Below the pieces are notes generated by a model. That model was not told the DNA's origin, did no database searches, and saw nothing but the letters and a program-made list of their open reading frames with translations. From Paenibacillus artemisiicola (GTDB lineage: Bacteria; Bacillota; Bacilli; Paenibacillales; Paenibacillaceae), in the NCBI RefSeq assembly GCF_017652985.1, contig NZ_JAGGDJ010000021.1, positions 25,305 through 89,304 on the forward strand: DNA of 64,000 bases, read 5' to 3'. This document shows positions 7,462-16,162 of this stretch, piece by piece (position 1 is the first letter of the stretch; each line of letters opens with the position of its first letter). A program made the position numbers and the translations under genes.

Positions 7462-8724
7462 ATGGAACCCCGGGAACGGTTTGTGGAAGCGGTCCGCGAC
7501 GGACAGGTCGAAGCGGCCGCGCGGCTGCTGGAAGAATACGAATCCCTGAGAGAAGGCGTGAACGAGCCGTGGTTCTCGTTCGATACGCCGGCCATCGTGG
7601 CGGCCGCCGCAAGCGGCAGCCGCGCGATGGTCGATCTGCTGCTGGCGCACGGCGCGGACATCAACGCGAGGAGCGGCTGGTGGGCCGGCGGCTTCGGCGT
7701 GCTGCATCACGATCACCGCGAGCTGTCGCGGTATCTGATCGAGCGCGGCGCCGAGGTCGATCCGCACGCGGCCGCGGCGCTCGGCATGCTGGACGCGCTG
7801 CGCGCGTTCGCGCTGGAGGATCCCGGTTTCGCCAACCGGCGCGGACCCGACGGCCAGGTGCCGCTGCATTTCGCGACGTCGAAGGCGGTCATCGACTTCC
7901 TGCTCGAGCACGGCGCCGACATCGACCGGCGCGACGTCGACCATGGCAGCACGCCCGCGCAGTGGGCGGCGAACGATCCCGAGAAATGCGGCTACCTGGT
8001 CGCCCGCGGGGCGAAGCCGGACATTTTCATGGCGATCCTGCTGGGCGACGAGGCGCTCGTCGACAAGCTGCTCGCGGAGGATCCGGGCCGCATCGGCGCG
8101 CGGATCGGCGAAGGCGAATTCACGTCGGGCGAGTCGGACGGCGGCCACATCTACGACTACGTGATCGGCCGGACGTTCACGCCGCTCTTCCTGGCCGCGC
8201 ACCGGGGCCATTCGGGCATCGCGGCCAAGCTCGCGAGCCTGAGCCCGCTCGGGCAGCGGTTCCTGCTGGCCTGCGGCACGGCGGACGCGGAGCGCGCGCA
8301 GGCCATGCTCCGCGAGCACCCGGACCTCGTCGCTTCGCTGTCGCCGGGGGAACAAGGCCTGCTCGCGGACGCCGCCTGGGAGCAGCGCCTCGAGGCCGTG
8401 CGCCTCATGCTGGCGGCCGGCTTCCCGGTCGATGCCCGCAGCCAGGGCTTCACGGCGCTCCATCGGGCGGCCATGCGCGGGAACGCCGCCATGGCGCGGC
8501 TCCTGCTCGAGCACGGCGCGTCCCTGCGCGAGCCGAACGACTACGGCGGCAACGCGTTGTCCAGCTGCGGCTGGGGTTCCCTGCATATCCGCGATCCGCG
8601 CGGCGATTACGCCGAGGTCACGTCGCTGCTGCTCGCGGCCGGTTCCCCGCTGCCGGATCAGGCGTCGGGCAGCGAGCCGGTCCGCGAAGTCCTGCTCCGC
8701 GCCGGCGTCCGCGAGGCGGACTGA
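7462..8724 (+). CDS. ankyrin-repeat protein
   Basis: A soluble protein of about 420 residues built from ankyrin-like helical repeats, recognisable as MVDLLLAHGADINAR, IDFLLEHGADIDRRD, ALHRAAMRGNAAMARLLLEHGA and similar units. It has no signal peptide, membrane segment or enzymatic domain that I can identify, so a protein-binding role is the only supportable statement. The start is uncertain: ATG 7462 has GGAGG 12 bases upstream, while ATG 7411 or 7441 would lengthen it by 17 or 7 residues with poorer ribosome sites. It stands alone between araB and the sensor kinase, with its own terminator. Confidence 0.75.
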   Translation: MEPRERFVEAVRDGQVEAAARLLEEYESLREGVNEPWFSFDTPAIVAAAASGSRAMVDLLLAHGADINARSGWWAGGFGVLHHDHRELSRYLIERGAEVDPHAAAALGMLDALRAFALEDPGFANRRGPDGQVPLHFATSKAVIDFLLEHGADIDRRDVDHGSTPAQWAANDPEKCGYLVARGAKPDIFMAILLGDEALVDKLLAEDPGRIGARIGEGEFTSGESDGGHIYDYVIGRTFTPLFLAAHRGHSGIAAKLASLSPLGQRFLLACGTADAERAQAMLREHPDLVASLSPGEQGLLADAAWEQRLEAVRLMLAAGFPVDARSQGFTALHRAAMRGNAAMARLLLEHGASLREPNDYGGNALSSCGWGSLHIRDPRGDYAEVTSLLLAAGSPLPDQASGSEPVREVLLRAGVREAD

Positions 8725-8765
8725 CGCGCTTCCCCGTTTGAGCCGCCAAACAAATATTGGAACCG

Positions 8766-8798
8766 TTCAGCCCGCCTCCGGCGGGCTGAATGCGTTTT
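8766..8798 (+). terminator. terminator of ankyrin gene
   Basis: 11-bp GC-rich stem (8766-8776 with 8780-8790), TCC loop, then TGCGTTTT. The TTTTCA inside the tail may double as the -35 of the next promoter. Confidence 0.75.
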
Positions 8799-8824
8799 CA
8801 CGGGCGCCTCTCCGATGCTATAAT
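8795..8824 (+). promoter_or_regulatory. possible promoter of glycan locus 1 two-component genes
   Basis: TTTTCA (8795-8800), 18-base spacer, perfect TATAAT (8819-8824), 44 bases before the kinase start. Confidence 0.4.
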
Positions 8825-8868
8825 AACGTCGATGGACGCCATAACGGGAGCCGGGGGATACTCGCATC

Positions 8869-10710
8869 ATGAACGTACTGCGCAAGCTGCCCATCCGCGG
8901 GCAGATGTATATGATCGCGCTGCTGACGATGGCCGTGTTCGTCGCGATCCTGCTGTTCAATTACAACCGCAGCGCCTCGTTCATCGCCAAAAACAACGAA
9001 GTCTACACGAACGATATATTCGGGCAGATGGAGCAGACGATTCTGTCCAATTACGACGTCGTCAAATGGCTGACGTACAACATTGCTTACAATAAATCGA
9101 TCCAGGACTACCTGCTCGACGAGGACATGCTGTCCAAGGTGCAGCGGTACCCGACGATCAAGAACCTGTTCCTGAACCTCTCGACGGTGAAGCCGGGCAT
9201 CTCGGACTTCGTCGTCGTCGGCAAGAACGGCGACTGGTTCTCGCTGCAGGGCTCGTCCGCCAGCGAGTTCGGCGACTTCATGCCGAAGAAGGCGGATTCC
9301 TACTTCTCGAAGGTGCAGGAATGCAAGAGTCCCGTCGGCGCGTCGAGCTATTGCTTCGCGGTCGGCACGAATATCTTCTCGAGCGACCTGAAGCGACAAT
9401 ACACGAACGTCATCGGGCGGATCATTCTCATCATCGACGCGTCGACGCTCACCGGCGGGTACGACCTGAAATCGCTGCAGCCGGGCACGGGCCTCTACCT
9501 GCTCGACCGGACGGGCCGCATCTTCATGAGCAACGACCGCGGCATGATCGGCAAGCCGTTCGAGGTGCCGCCGATGACGGGCAACAGCGGCGTCGTCCGG
9601 CTGAACGGCGAACTGACGCATATCCAGGTGGACGAGCTGCCGCAGATCGGCGGCCGGATCGTCCGGGTCATTCCCGACGACGTCTTCTTCCGGGACATCC
9701 GCAAGCTGCAGCGGCAGTCGCTGCTGGCGCTGGCCGCGGGCATCCTGCTGCTGGCCGTGCCGTTCCTGCTCATCCTGAACAACATGATCTTCCCGATGCG
9801 CAAGCTGTACCAGTACCTGCGCATCAGCGACAGCGGCGACCTCAACAAGCGGATCAACCTGCGCGGCTCCGCCGAGGCGGCCGTCATCGGCAACCGGTAC
9901 AACCAGATGCTGTCGAGCGTGCAGCATTTGACGCGGCAGCTGGTGGAGTCGAACGAACGGCTGTACCGGACGGAGATCGAGAAGAAGCAGGCCGAATTCG
10001 ATTTTTTGAAAAGCCAGGTCAATCCGCATTTCCTGTACAACACGCTCGACGCCATCCGCGGCATCGCGGCGGAGCGCGAGGTGCCGGAGATCCGGGATAT
10101 GACGCGGTCGCTGTCGCGGATCTTCCGCTACAGCATCAAGGGGCACGACATCGTGCCGCTCGGGGAGGAGCTGCGCATCGTCGAAGCGTTCATGAACATC
10201 CAGACGATCCGGTTCTCGCACCGGTTCCGGTTCGACTGCGCCGTGCCGGACGCGCTGCGCGCGATTCGGGTGCCGAAGATGATCCTGCAGCCGATCGTGG
10301 AGAACGCCGTCTACCACGGGCTCGAGCCCCAATACGAGCCGGGGGCGCTGACGCTGACGGCGTCCGTGGAAGGCGGCGCGTCCGGCGCGTCCGGCGACGC
10401 GGCGGACGCCGGCAGCGAGGCGGGATTCCGCGGATCCGGCGAAGGCGGAGTTCTGGTCCTGACCGTCCGCGACGACGGCGTCGGCATGGACGAGGCGCGG
10501 CTCGCGGCCGTCCGCGAGCGGCTGGCGGACGGCGGGCGCGCCGCGGAACCGGACGGCAGCCACGGAATCGGGCTCTCGAACGTGCATCATCGGCTGCAGT
10601 TTCTCTACGGAAGCGATTACGGTCTTGCGATCGGCGGCCGGCCTAGAGCGGGCACCGAGGTGACGCTCCGCATCCCCATTCGGAAGGAAGGCGGTGATTC
10701 GCATGTATAA
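8869..10710 (+). CDS. YesM-type sensor histidine kinase
   Basis: Membrane sensor kinase (613 residues), partner of the next gene. Order: membrane helix (about 13-33), an extracellular sensing region of roughly 250 residues, a second helix (about 283-303), HAMP linker, histidine-kinase dimerisation segment with NPHFLYNTL (phospho-acceptor H387), and HATPase with ENAVYHGLEPQ, DDGVGMD and GIGLSNVHHR. This is the YesM/LytS-like class common beside Lpl-type sugar importers of Paenibacillus. A Gly/Ala/Ser-rich insert of about 30 residues interrupts the ATPase domain before the DDGVG box and is probably a surface loop. The start is ATG 8869 with a GGGGGA site. It overlaps the regulator gene by 8 bases. 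Confidence 0.92.
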   Translation: MNVLRKLPIRGQMYMIALLTMAVFVAILLFNYNRSASFIAKNNEVYTNDIFGQMEQTILSNYDVVKWLTYNIAYNKSIQDYLLDEDMLSKVQRYPTIKNLFLNLSTVKPGISDFVVVGKNGDWFSLQGSSASEFGDFMPKKADSYFSKVQECKSPVGASSYCFAVGTNIFSSDLKRQYTNVIGRIILIIDASTLTGGYDLKSLQPGTGLYLLDRTGRIFMSNDRGMIGKPFEVPPMTGNSGVVRLNGELTHIQVDELPQIGGRIVRVIPDDVFFRDIRKLQRQSLLALAAGILLLAVPFLLILNNMIFPMRKLYQYLRISDSGDLNKRINLRGSAEAAVIGNRYNQMLSSVQHLTRQLVESNERLYRTEIEKKQAEFDFLKSQVNPHFLYNTLDAIRGIAAEREVPEIRDMTRSLSRIFRYSIKGHDIVPLGEELRIVEAFMNIQTIRFSHRFRFDCAVPDALRAIRVPKMILQPIVENAVYHGLEPQYEPGALTLTASVEGGASGASGDAADAGSEAGFRGSGEGGVLVLTVRDDGVGMDEARLAAVRERLADGGRAAEPDGSHGIGLSNVHHRLQFLYGSDYGLAIGGRPRAGTEVTLRIPIRKEGGDSHV

Positions 10711-12121
10711 GGCCATGCTCGTGGACGACGAGCAGTGGGTCGTGGCCAATTTGCGCAGCGCGGTGGATTGGGCGCGGTTCGGCTTCGAGATCGCCGGCAC
10801 GGAGACGCACAGCCCGACGGCGCGCGAACGGATCCGGGAGCTGCGTCCGGACGTCGTGTTCGTCGACATCCGCATGCCGGAGATCAGCGGGCTCGAGCTG
10901 ATCAAGCAGTGCCGGGAGCATCAGCCGGACATGCTGTTCATCGTGGTCAGCGGCTTCGCCGAGTTCTCGTACGTGCAGAAGTGCCTGAATTTGGGCGCGA
11001 TCGGCTACTGCCTGAAGCCCGTCGAGGAAGAGGAGCTCGTGCCGCTGCTCAAGAAAGCGAAGGACATCCTGGACGAACGGGCGGAGAAGGACGTGCCGTC
11101 CATGCTCGAATGCCTGATGGAGGATACGCCGCCGGGCCTGGAGCGGTTCGCGCGGCTGCTGGCGCAAGCGGGCATCGAGCCCGGCCGGGGGATGCGCGTG
11201 GTCGCGGCCGTGGACCTCGAAGGCCCCGAGCCGCTGCCGCCGTACCGCCACGTCAAGCTGAACGGGCGCAGCGGCAGGAGCCTGTATATCGCCGAGGAGG
11301 ACGCGCAAGCGCCGCTGCTGGAGCATCTGCGCCGGTACGAAGGCCAGTACGCGGGCATCGGCCTCAGCCGGCCCGTGCACCGCGCCGAGGCGGTCAAGGC
11401 GGCGATCGAGGAAGCGGAGATGGCGGCGTGCCAGTATTTCATCGCGGGCCGGCCGGCGGTGTGCCAGGCGGGCGAGCCGAAGGGGTACGGGGACTTCAAA
11501 GGGCTGTCGGAGGCGCTTCGGAAGCGGGACATGTCCGAGCTGACGAAGCTGTACGAGGACTATGCCGGCTGGTTCCGAACGGGCGCGTACCGGATCAAGC
11601 ACGCGTTCTTCCTGTACAACACGGTATTGACCGCCATCCTCCAGGAGCAGCGGACGGACGCGGAGCAGCTGGAAGACTACCTGCTGATCGATTACGAGCG
11701 GCTGATCGAGCGGTACGAGAATCTCGGCGAGCTGCTGCGGGATTTGCAGCGGATGACGACGGCCTATCTGGGCGGCCTGTACGTCCAGGGGCAGGGACAG
11801 ATCCGCAGCGACGCGTTCCTCGCGGTGCTGCGCTACGTGAACGACCATTACAACCGGAACCTGACGCTGCAGATGCTGGCGGACGAGTTTTACATGAACC
11901 GCAACTACATCGGCCAGCTGTTCATCAAGCATGTCAGCCGGTCGTTCACCGATTACTTGGCCGAGCTTCGGATCCGCCGGGCGTGCGAGCTGCTGCGGGA
12001 CAGCAATCTGCCCGTGCACCGGGTCGGCGAAGAGGTCGGCTACCACGACGCGTATTACTTCAGCAAGATTTTCAAAAAGATGACCGGCAGGACACCCAGA
12101 GCCTACAGGACGAACGAGTGA
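10703..12121 (+). CDS. YesN-type response regulator, AraC output domain
   Basis: Cytoplasmic DNA-binding partner of the preceding kinase. Receiver domain at residues 1-120 with the acidic pair DDE at 8-10, phospho-acceptor D55 (VDIRMPE) and the conserved KP near residue 105. A helical middle region follows, then a C-terminal AraC/XylS double helix-turn-helix (about 370-470) with YIGQLFIKH and the signature VGYHDAYYFSKIFKKMTGRTP. Start at ATG 10703, which overlaps the kinase stop; GTG 10694 is an in-frame alternative. Translational coupling is likely. The expected target is the importer operon about 300 bases downstream, separated by a terminator. Confidence 0.92.
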   Translation: MYKAMLVDDEQWVVANLRSAVDWARFGFEIAGTETHSPTARERIRELRPDVVFVDIRMPEISGLELIKQCREHQPDMLFIVVSGFAEFSYVQKCLNLGAIGYCLKPVEEEELVPLLKKAKDILDERAEKDVPSMLECLMEDTPPGLERFARLLAQAGIEPGRGMRVVAAVDLEGPEPLPPYRHVKLNGRSGRSLYIAEEDAQAPLLEHLRRYEGQYAGIGLSRPVHRAEAVKAAIEEAEMAACQYFIAGRPAVCQAGEPKGYGDFKGLSEALRKRDMSELTKLYEDYAGWFRTGAYRIKHAFFLYNTVLTAILQEQRTDAEQLEDYLLIDYERLIERYENLGELLRDLQRMTTAYLGGLYVQGQGQIRSDAFLAVLRYVNDHYNRNLTLQMLADEFYMNRNYIGQLFIKHVSRSFTDYLAELRIRRACELLRDSNLPVHRVGEEVGYHDAYYFSKIFKKMTGRTPRAYRTNE

Positions 12122-12147
12122 GCGAGCCTGCCGCGGTCAAGCAGGAC

Positions 12148-12189
12148 GAGGGGCCTTTCTCCGGGTAACGGCGGGAAGGGCCTCTTTTT
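12148..12189 (+). terminator. terminator after YesMN pair
   Basis: GAGG/CCTC outer stem plus an 8-bp inner stem with a 2-base bulge, followed by TTTTT. It separates the regulatory genes from the importer genes, so the latter need their own promoter. Confidence 0.75.
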
Positions 12190-12340
12190 GTCTTCCGCTA
12201 GGCCGCGCTAGGCGGCGCGAGCCAAAAAATGGACGATTGCGCGATGATTTTGTCTTCTCGCTCGGGATTGCGGTCAGCGGGCGTGCGCCGCGGCGGCAAA
12301 AGATCGATGTCCATTACAAAATCGGCTGGCTTTTACCAAT

Positions 12341-12368
12341 GGTAAGCGCTTTCAAACTTGTCTAGAAT
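12341..12368 (+). promoter_or_regulatory. cre-like site and -10 of importer operon
   Basis: GGTAAGCGCTTTCA (12341-12354) matches 12 of 14 bases of the optimal CcpA site TGTAAGCGCTTACA. TAGAAT (12363-12368) is a likely -10, and the cre would cover the -35 region. The rest of the 300-base gap (12190-12340) holds no gene; an inverted GATTTTGT/ACAAAATC pair (12246 and 12316) could be regulator contacts. Carbon catabolite repression of the operon is inferred. Confidence 0.6.
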
Positions 12369-12421
12369 GGGAGTTGTCAACAGACGGCGACAGCATACCC
12401 GAAGGCGAGGAGAGGTGCAGG

Positions 12422-13417
12422 ATGAATGGAACGGTTTCGCGCGAAGGGACGGTTCGGCCCGGCTACGGCGCTCCGCCGCGAACGGAGGACGAGAAGCGCT
12501 TGAAGCGGGCGCGGCTGTGGCGAAGAGTGAAGCAGTACCGGGTGTTCTACCTGCTGCTCATTCCGGTCGTCGCGTTCTACGCGGTCTTCTCGTACGTGCC
12601 GATGTACGGCATTACGCTGGCGTTCAAGAAGTACATGTTCAACAAAGGCGTGCTGCATAGCCCGTGGGTCGGGCTGGACAATTTTCGCTACATCTTCCGC
12701 TACTCGGACTTCTGGACGGCGTTCCGCAACACGATTCTGATCAGCTGCGGCCGGCTGCTCGTCGAGTTTCCGATGGCGATCATCATGGCGCTGCTGCTGA
12801 ACGAGATCGCCCGTTCGAAGATGAAGCGGCTCTACCAGACGGTGTTCACGTTCCCGCACTTCCTGTCGTGGGTCGTGCTCGGGGGCATTCTGGTCAACAT
12901 TCTCGGCAACACGGGCGCGATCGCGACGCTGTTCGCGAAGCTCGACCTGCCTTACGTCAGCTTCCTCGGCGATCCCGCCACCTTCCGGCCGCTGCTCTAT
13001 ATTACGAACATCTGGAAGGAAGCCGGCTGGGGCGCGATCATCTATTTCGCGGCGATCGCGGGCATCAGCCCGGAGCTCTACGAAGCGGCGTACGTCGACG
13101 GGGCGAACCGCTGGAAGCAGATGCTCCATATTACGTGGCCTTCGATCCGCGGCGTCGTCGCGATGATGCTCATTCTGGCGGTCGGCGGCATCATGGACGG
13201 CGGCTTCGACCAGATCTTCAACCTCTACAGCGCGCCGGTCTACCAGGTCGCGGACACGCTCGATACGTTCATGTACCGGCTGTCCTTCGCGGGCCGCGTC
13301 AATCTCGGCTTCGGCATCGTGACGGCGGTCGGCCTGTTCAAATCGATCATCAGCCTCTGCCTGCTCGTCATCGCCAACCAGCTCGTCAAACGTCTCGGAC
13401 AGGAGGGACTCGTCTAA
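12422..13417 (+). CDS. LplB-type sugar ABC transporter permease
   Basis: Integral membrane subunit (331 residues) of a carbohydrate importer. Several hydrophobic segments start at FYLLLIPVVAFYAVFSYVPM. The binding-protein-dependent transport signature EAAYVDGANRWKQMLHITWP sits about residue 220 and is the loop that contacts the ATPase. Sequence style (YVPMYGITLAFKKY, LSWVVLGGILVNIL) is that of LplB/YteP permeases for complex sugars. The start at 12422 lies just after GAGGAGAGG; the longer frame from TTG 12374 lacks a site. It overlaps the next permease (TAATG). No ATP-binding subunit is encoded here; such systems usually borrow a shared MsmX-type ATPase. Confidence 0.9.
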   Translation: MNGTVSREGTVRPGYGAPPRTEDEKRLKRARLWRRVKQYRVFYLLLIPVVAFYAVFSYVPMYGITLAFKKYMFNKGVLHSPWVGLDNFRYIFRYSDFWTAFRNTILISCGRLLVEFPMAIIMALLLNEIARSKMKRLYQTVFTFPHFLSWVVLGGILVNILGNTGAIATLFAKLDLPYVSFLGDPATFRPLLYITNIWKEAGWGAIIYFAAIAGISPELYEAAYVDGANRWKQMLHITWPSIRGVVAMMLILAVGGIMDGGFDQIFNLYSAPVYQVADTLDTFMYRLSFAGRVNLGFGIVTAVGLFKSIISLCLLVIANQLVKRLGQEGLV

Positions 13418-14322
13418 TGGCCGACGCAACCTTAACGAATCCGACCGAGCACGGGGAGCGCCTCGCGAACCGGGGCAAGAGCAAGGCGGACCTGCTGCTG
13501 CACGCGATCTTCATCGTGCTCGGCATCTGCGCCGTCTTCCCGTTCTACACCGTCATCATCACGTCGTTCGGCACGCCGAAGGGGATGCTGCTGCCGACGC
13601 ACTTCACGCTGGAAGGCTACAAGCAGATCATCGAGTTCGGCATCGGGCGGGCGTTCGTCGTCTCGTCGCTGGTCACGCTGACCGGCACGGCGCTCAGCCT
13701 CACGCTGACGATCATCGCGGCGTACGCGCTGTCCAAGAAGGCGATGCCCGGGCGCAACGTGCTGATGACGATCATCATCTTCACGATGTTCTTCGGCGGC
13801 GGCCTCATCCCGTATTACTTGACGGTGAAGGGCGTCGGCCTGTACAACAGCTACCTGGTCATGATCCTCCCGTCGGCGATCAGCACGTATTACGTCTGGA
13901 TCATGATGAGCTTCTTCCGGGACTTCCCGGCGAGCCTGGAGGAATCGGCGCGGATCGACGGCGCCGGCGACCTGACGATTCTGCTGCGGATCGTCATCCC
14001 GACCTCGCTGCCGGTGCTCGCGTCCATCTCGCTCTTCTACGCGGTGGACCGCTGGAACGACTGGTACGGCCCGATGCTGTTCCTGTCGGACTCCGACAAG
14101 TACCCGCTGCAGCTGATGCTGCGGAACATCCTGATGAACATCAGCCAGATTCTGAGCAAGAACGTCGGCATGTCCGCCGTCGACCAGTCCAAAATCAACA
14201 TTCCCCAGGAAGCGATGCAAATGGCGGCGATCGTCATCGCGAGCTTCCCGATCATGGCCGTCTATCCGTTCCTGCAAAAGTATTTCGCCAAGGGGGTGAT
14301 GGTCGGCTCCATCAAGGGCTGA
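13417..14322 (+). CDS. LplC-type sugar ABC transporter permease
   Basis: Second permease subunit, 301 residues, with six predicted membrane segments. The transport-loop signature SLEESARIDGAGDLTILLRIVIP is present in shortened view as EESARIDGAGD (about residue 185), and VFPFYTVIITSFGTP lies near the N terminus, typical of LplC/YtcP. ATG 13417 overlaps the upstream stop codon and has AGGAGGG 9 bases before it, so it is translationally coupled. It forms a heterodimer with the preceding permease and is fed by the lipoprotein encoded next. Confidence 0.9.
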   Translation: MADATLTNPTEHGERLANRGKSKADLLLHAIFIVLGICAVFPFYTVIITSFGTPKGMLLPTHFTLEGYKQIIEFGIGRAFVVSSLVTLTGTALSLTLTIIAAYALSKKAMPGRNVLMTIIIFTMFFGGGLIPYYLTVKGVGLYNSYLVMILPSAISTYYVWIMMSFFRDFPASLEESARIDGAGDLTILLRIVIPTSLPVLASISLFYAVDRWNDWYGPMLFLSDSDKYPLQLMLRNILMNISQILSKNVGMSAVDQSKINIPQEAMQMAAIVIASFPIMAVYPFLQKYFAKGVMVGSIKG

Positions 14323-14399
14323 CGATCCTTCCCGAACGCGACATGCAAGCCATCGTACGCAACCATTGCGGGGTCAATCCATTAGAGGAGGCAATCGCC

Positions 14400-16016
14400 A
14401 TGAAGAAAGGCCAAACCTTAGCCGCGGGCATCGCGAGCCTGGCGCTCGCCGCGAGTCTGCTCGCCGGCTGCAGCTCGAATTCCGGGAACGGGGGAACGGA
14501 CAACGCCCCGGCCGCGTCCGATAACGGAGCGGGCGCGAACGCGGGTTCGAACGGGAACGCCGGCGCCGCGCAGGACGATCCGTTCAAGGAGCATCTGGAC
14601 ATTTCGCTCGCCTTCTACGACATCGCCACCTCGATCAAAGCCGACCAGCCCGATCCGATGCTTCAGATGATCGAGAAGAAATTCAACATCACGATCAAGC
14701 CCGTGAACGAATCGTGGGGCGACTACGGGGACCGCACGAAGCTGTGGGCGGCTTCCGGCCAGCTTCCGGACGCGTTCTTCTTCGACCAGACGAGCGGGGA
14801 CCTCGTCAACCAATGGGCCGACCAGGGCATCATCAAGCCGCTGCCGGACGACATGAGCGCCTACCCGAACCTGAAGAAATACGTCGATCTGCCGGACGTG
14901 GCCGGCGCAGCGGCGGCGGACGGCAAGAACTACTTCATTCCGCGCATGCTGGCCAACCGCAACGAGCTGCCGATGGACCGGGGCATCGAGATCCGCAAGG
15001 ACTGGATGGACGAACTCGGCCTGAAAGATCCGACGACGTACGACGAGCTGAAGAACGTGCTGAAGACGATCGCCGACAAGAAGCACGTCATCGGCATCAC
15101 GGCCGGCGGCATCGGCTGGATCCGCGAGAGCGTGTTCCAGAACATCAACCCGGCGTCCACGTGGTGGCAGAAGGTGAACGGCCAATGGCAGCCGGGCTGG
15201 ATGACGGACGGCTTCGCGGAGCAGGTCGCGCAGATCCGGGACCTGTACCAATCCGGCCTGCTGGACAAAGACTTCGCGCTGCCGAACGTCGACGCGGAGA
15301 ATAAATTCATGCAGGGCAAGGCGGCCGCGCTCGTGACGACGCCGAAGACGATGAACGCCGAGCCGGCGCTGTGGAACAAGGCGAATCCCAACTCCAACAT
15401 TCTCGATCACGTGAAGATTCTGAACCCGGTGCCGACCGCGGACGGGAAAAACTACCTGTACGGCTACTTCGACTACTGGTCCGGCACGCTGTTCAGCGGC
15501 AACACGTCGGACGAGAAGCAGGCGCGCCTGCTGGCGCTGATGGATTGGCTCGCTTCGCCGGAAGGGCAGAAAGTGACGCGCTACGGCTTGCAGGGCGTGG
15601 ACTGGGAGCCGAACGGCGACATGGTGACGAACAAGCACAAGGACGAGAAGGATTTCGACCTGATGAAGCTGTACCCGTCCAACAACGTGTTCGGCGCGCT
15701 GGCCATCTGGTCGGACGGCAACAAATACGTCGAGGGCTATCCGGCGACGGAGACGGGCAAGGTCCAGGAGTACATCGACAAAGTCGAGGCCGAGCAGCTG
15801 CAGGCCGGCGAGAAGCCGCCGATCAACTGGATCGTGAACTCCTTCGCCAGCTCGCTCAACACGGGCGGCGGGGACTTGGACGCCCTCGTCACGAAGCTGG
15901 TCATCGGCAACGAGGACATCAAGGCGGCCATGAAGAAATACGCCGACGAGCAGATGGGCCTCGGGCTCTCGGACGCGATCAAGGCCGTCAACGACAAGTA
16001 TCCCGACGAGAATTAA
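14400..16016 (+). CDS. LplA-type extracellular sugar-binding lipoprotein
   Basis: Substrate-capturing lipoprotein of the importer (538 residues). A lipoprotein signal peptide ends in the lipobox LLAGC, so Cys is the lipidated N terminus. A Gly/Asn/Ala-rich linker of about 35 residues follows, then a large solute-binding domain with aromatic-rich segments (WGDYGDRTKLWAAS, DAFFFDQ, NPASTWWQKVNGQW). The size above 500 residues is typical of LplA-class proteins that bind oligo- or polysaccharides. Start at 14400 with GAGGAGG about 9 bases upstream. The real ligand is unknown; the downstream GH123-like genes suggest an amino-sugar glycan. Confidence 0.9.
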   Translation: MKKGQTLAAGIASLALAASLLAGCSSNSGNGGTDNAPAASDNGAGANAGSNGNAGAAQDDPFKEHLDISLAFYDIATSIKADQPDPMLQMIEKKFNITIKPVNESWGDYGDRTKLWAASGQLPDAFFFDQTSGDLVNQWADQGIIKPLPDDMSAYPNLKKYVDLPDVAGAAAADGKNYFIPRMLANRNELPMDRGIEIRKDWMDELGLKDPTTYDELKNVLKTIADKKHVIGITAGGIGWIRESVFQNINPASTWWQKVNGQWQPGWMTDGFAEQVAQIRDLYQSGLLDKDFALPNVDAENKFMQGKAAALVTTPKTMNAEPALWNKANPNSNILDHVKILNPVPTADGKNYLYGYFDYWSGTLFSGNTSDEKQARLLALMDWLASPEGQKVTRYGLQGVDWEPNGDMVTNKHKDEKDFDLMKLYPSNNVFGALAIWSDGNKYVEGYPATETGKVQEYIDKVEAEQLQAGEKPPINWIVNSFASSLNTGGGDLDALVTKLVIGNEDIKAAMKKYADEQMGLGLSDAIKAVNDKYPDEN

Positions 16017-16074
16017 GCGGCAAAGACGCGGCTTGGGGGCGGATTGCCGGGCTACTAGCGAAGCAGGATCGAAG

Positions 16075-16099
16075 AGGCGGCCGGTTCGGCCGCCTTTTT
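16075..16099 (+). terminator. terminator after binding-protein gene
   Basis: 9-bp stem (16075-16083 with 16087-16095), GTT loop, T-run. It is probably leaky, because the GH123-like genes start 64 bases later and no clear promoter lies between. Confidence 0.8.
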
Positions 16100-16162
16100 C
16101 GCGGGATTTGGCAGCACTGAACGCGGATGAATCCGCTCACGGACCAAGGAGGGAACGCGAAG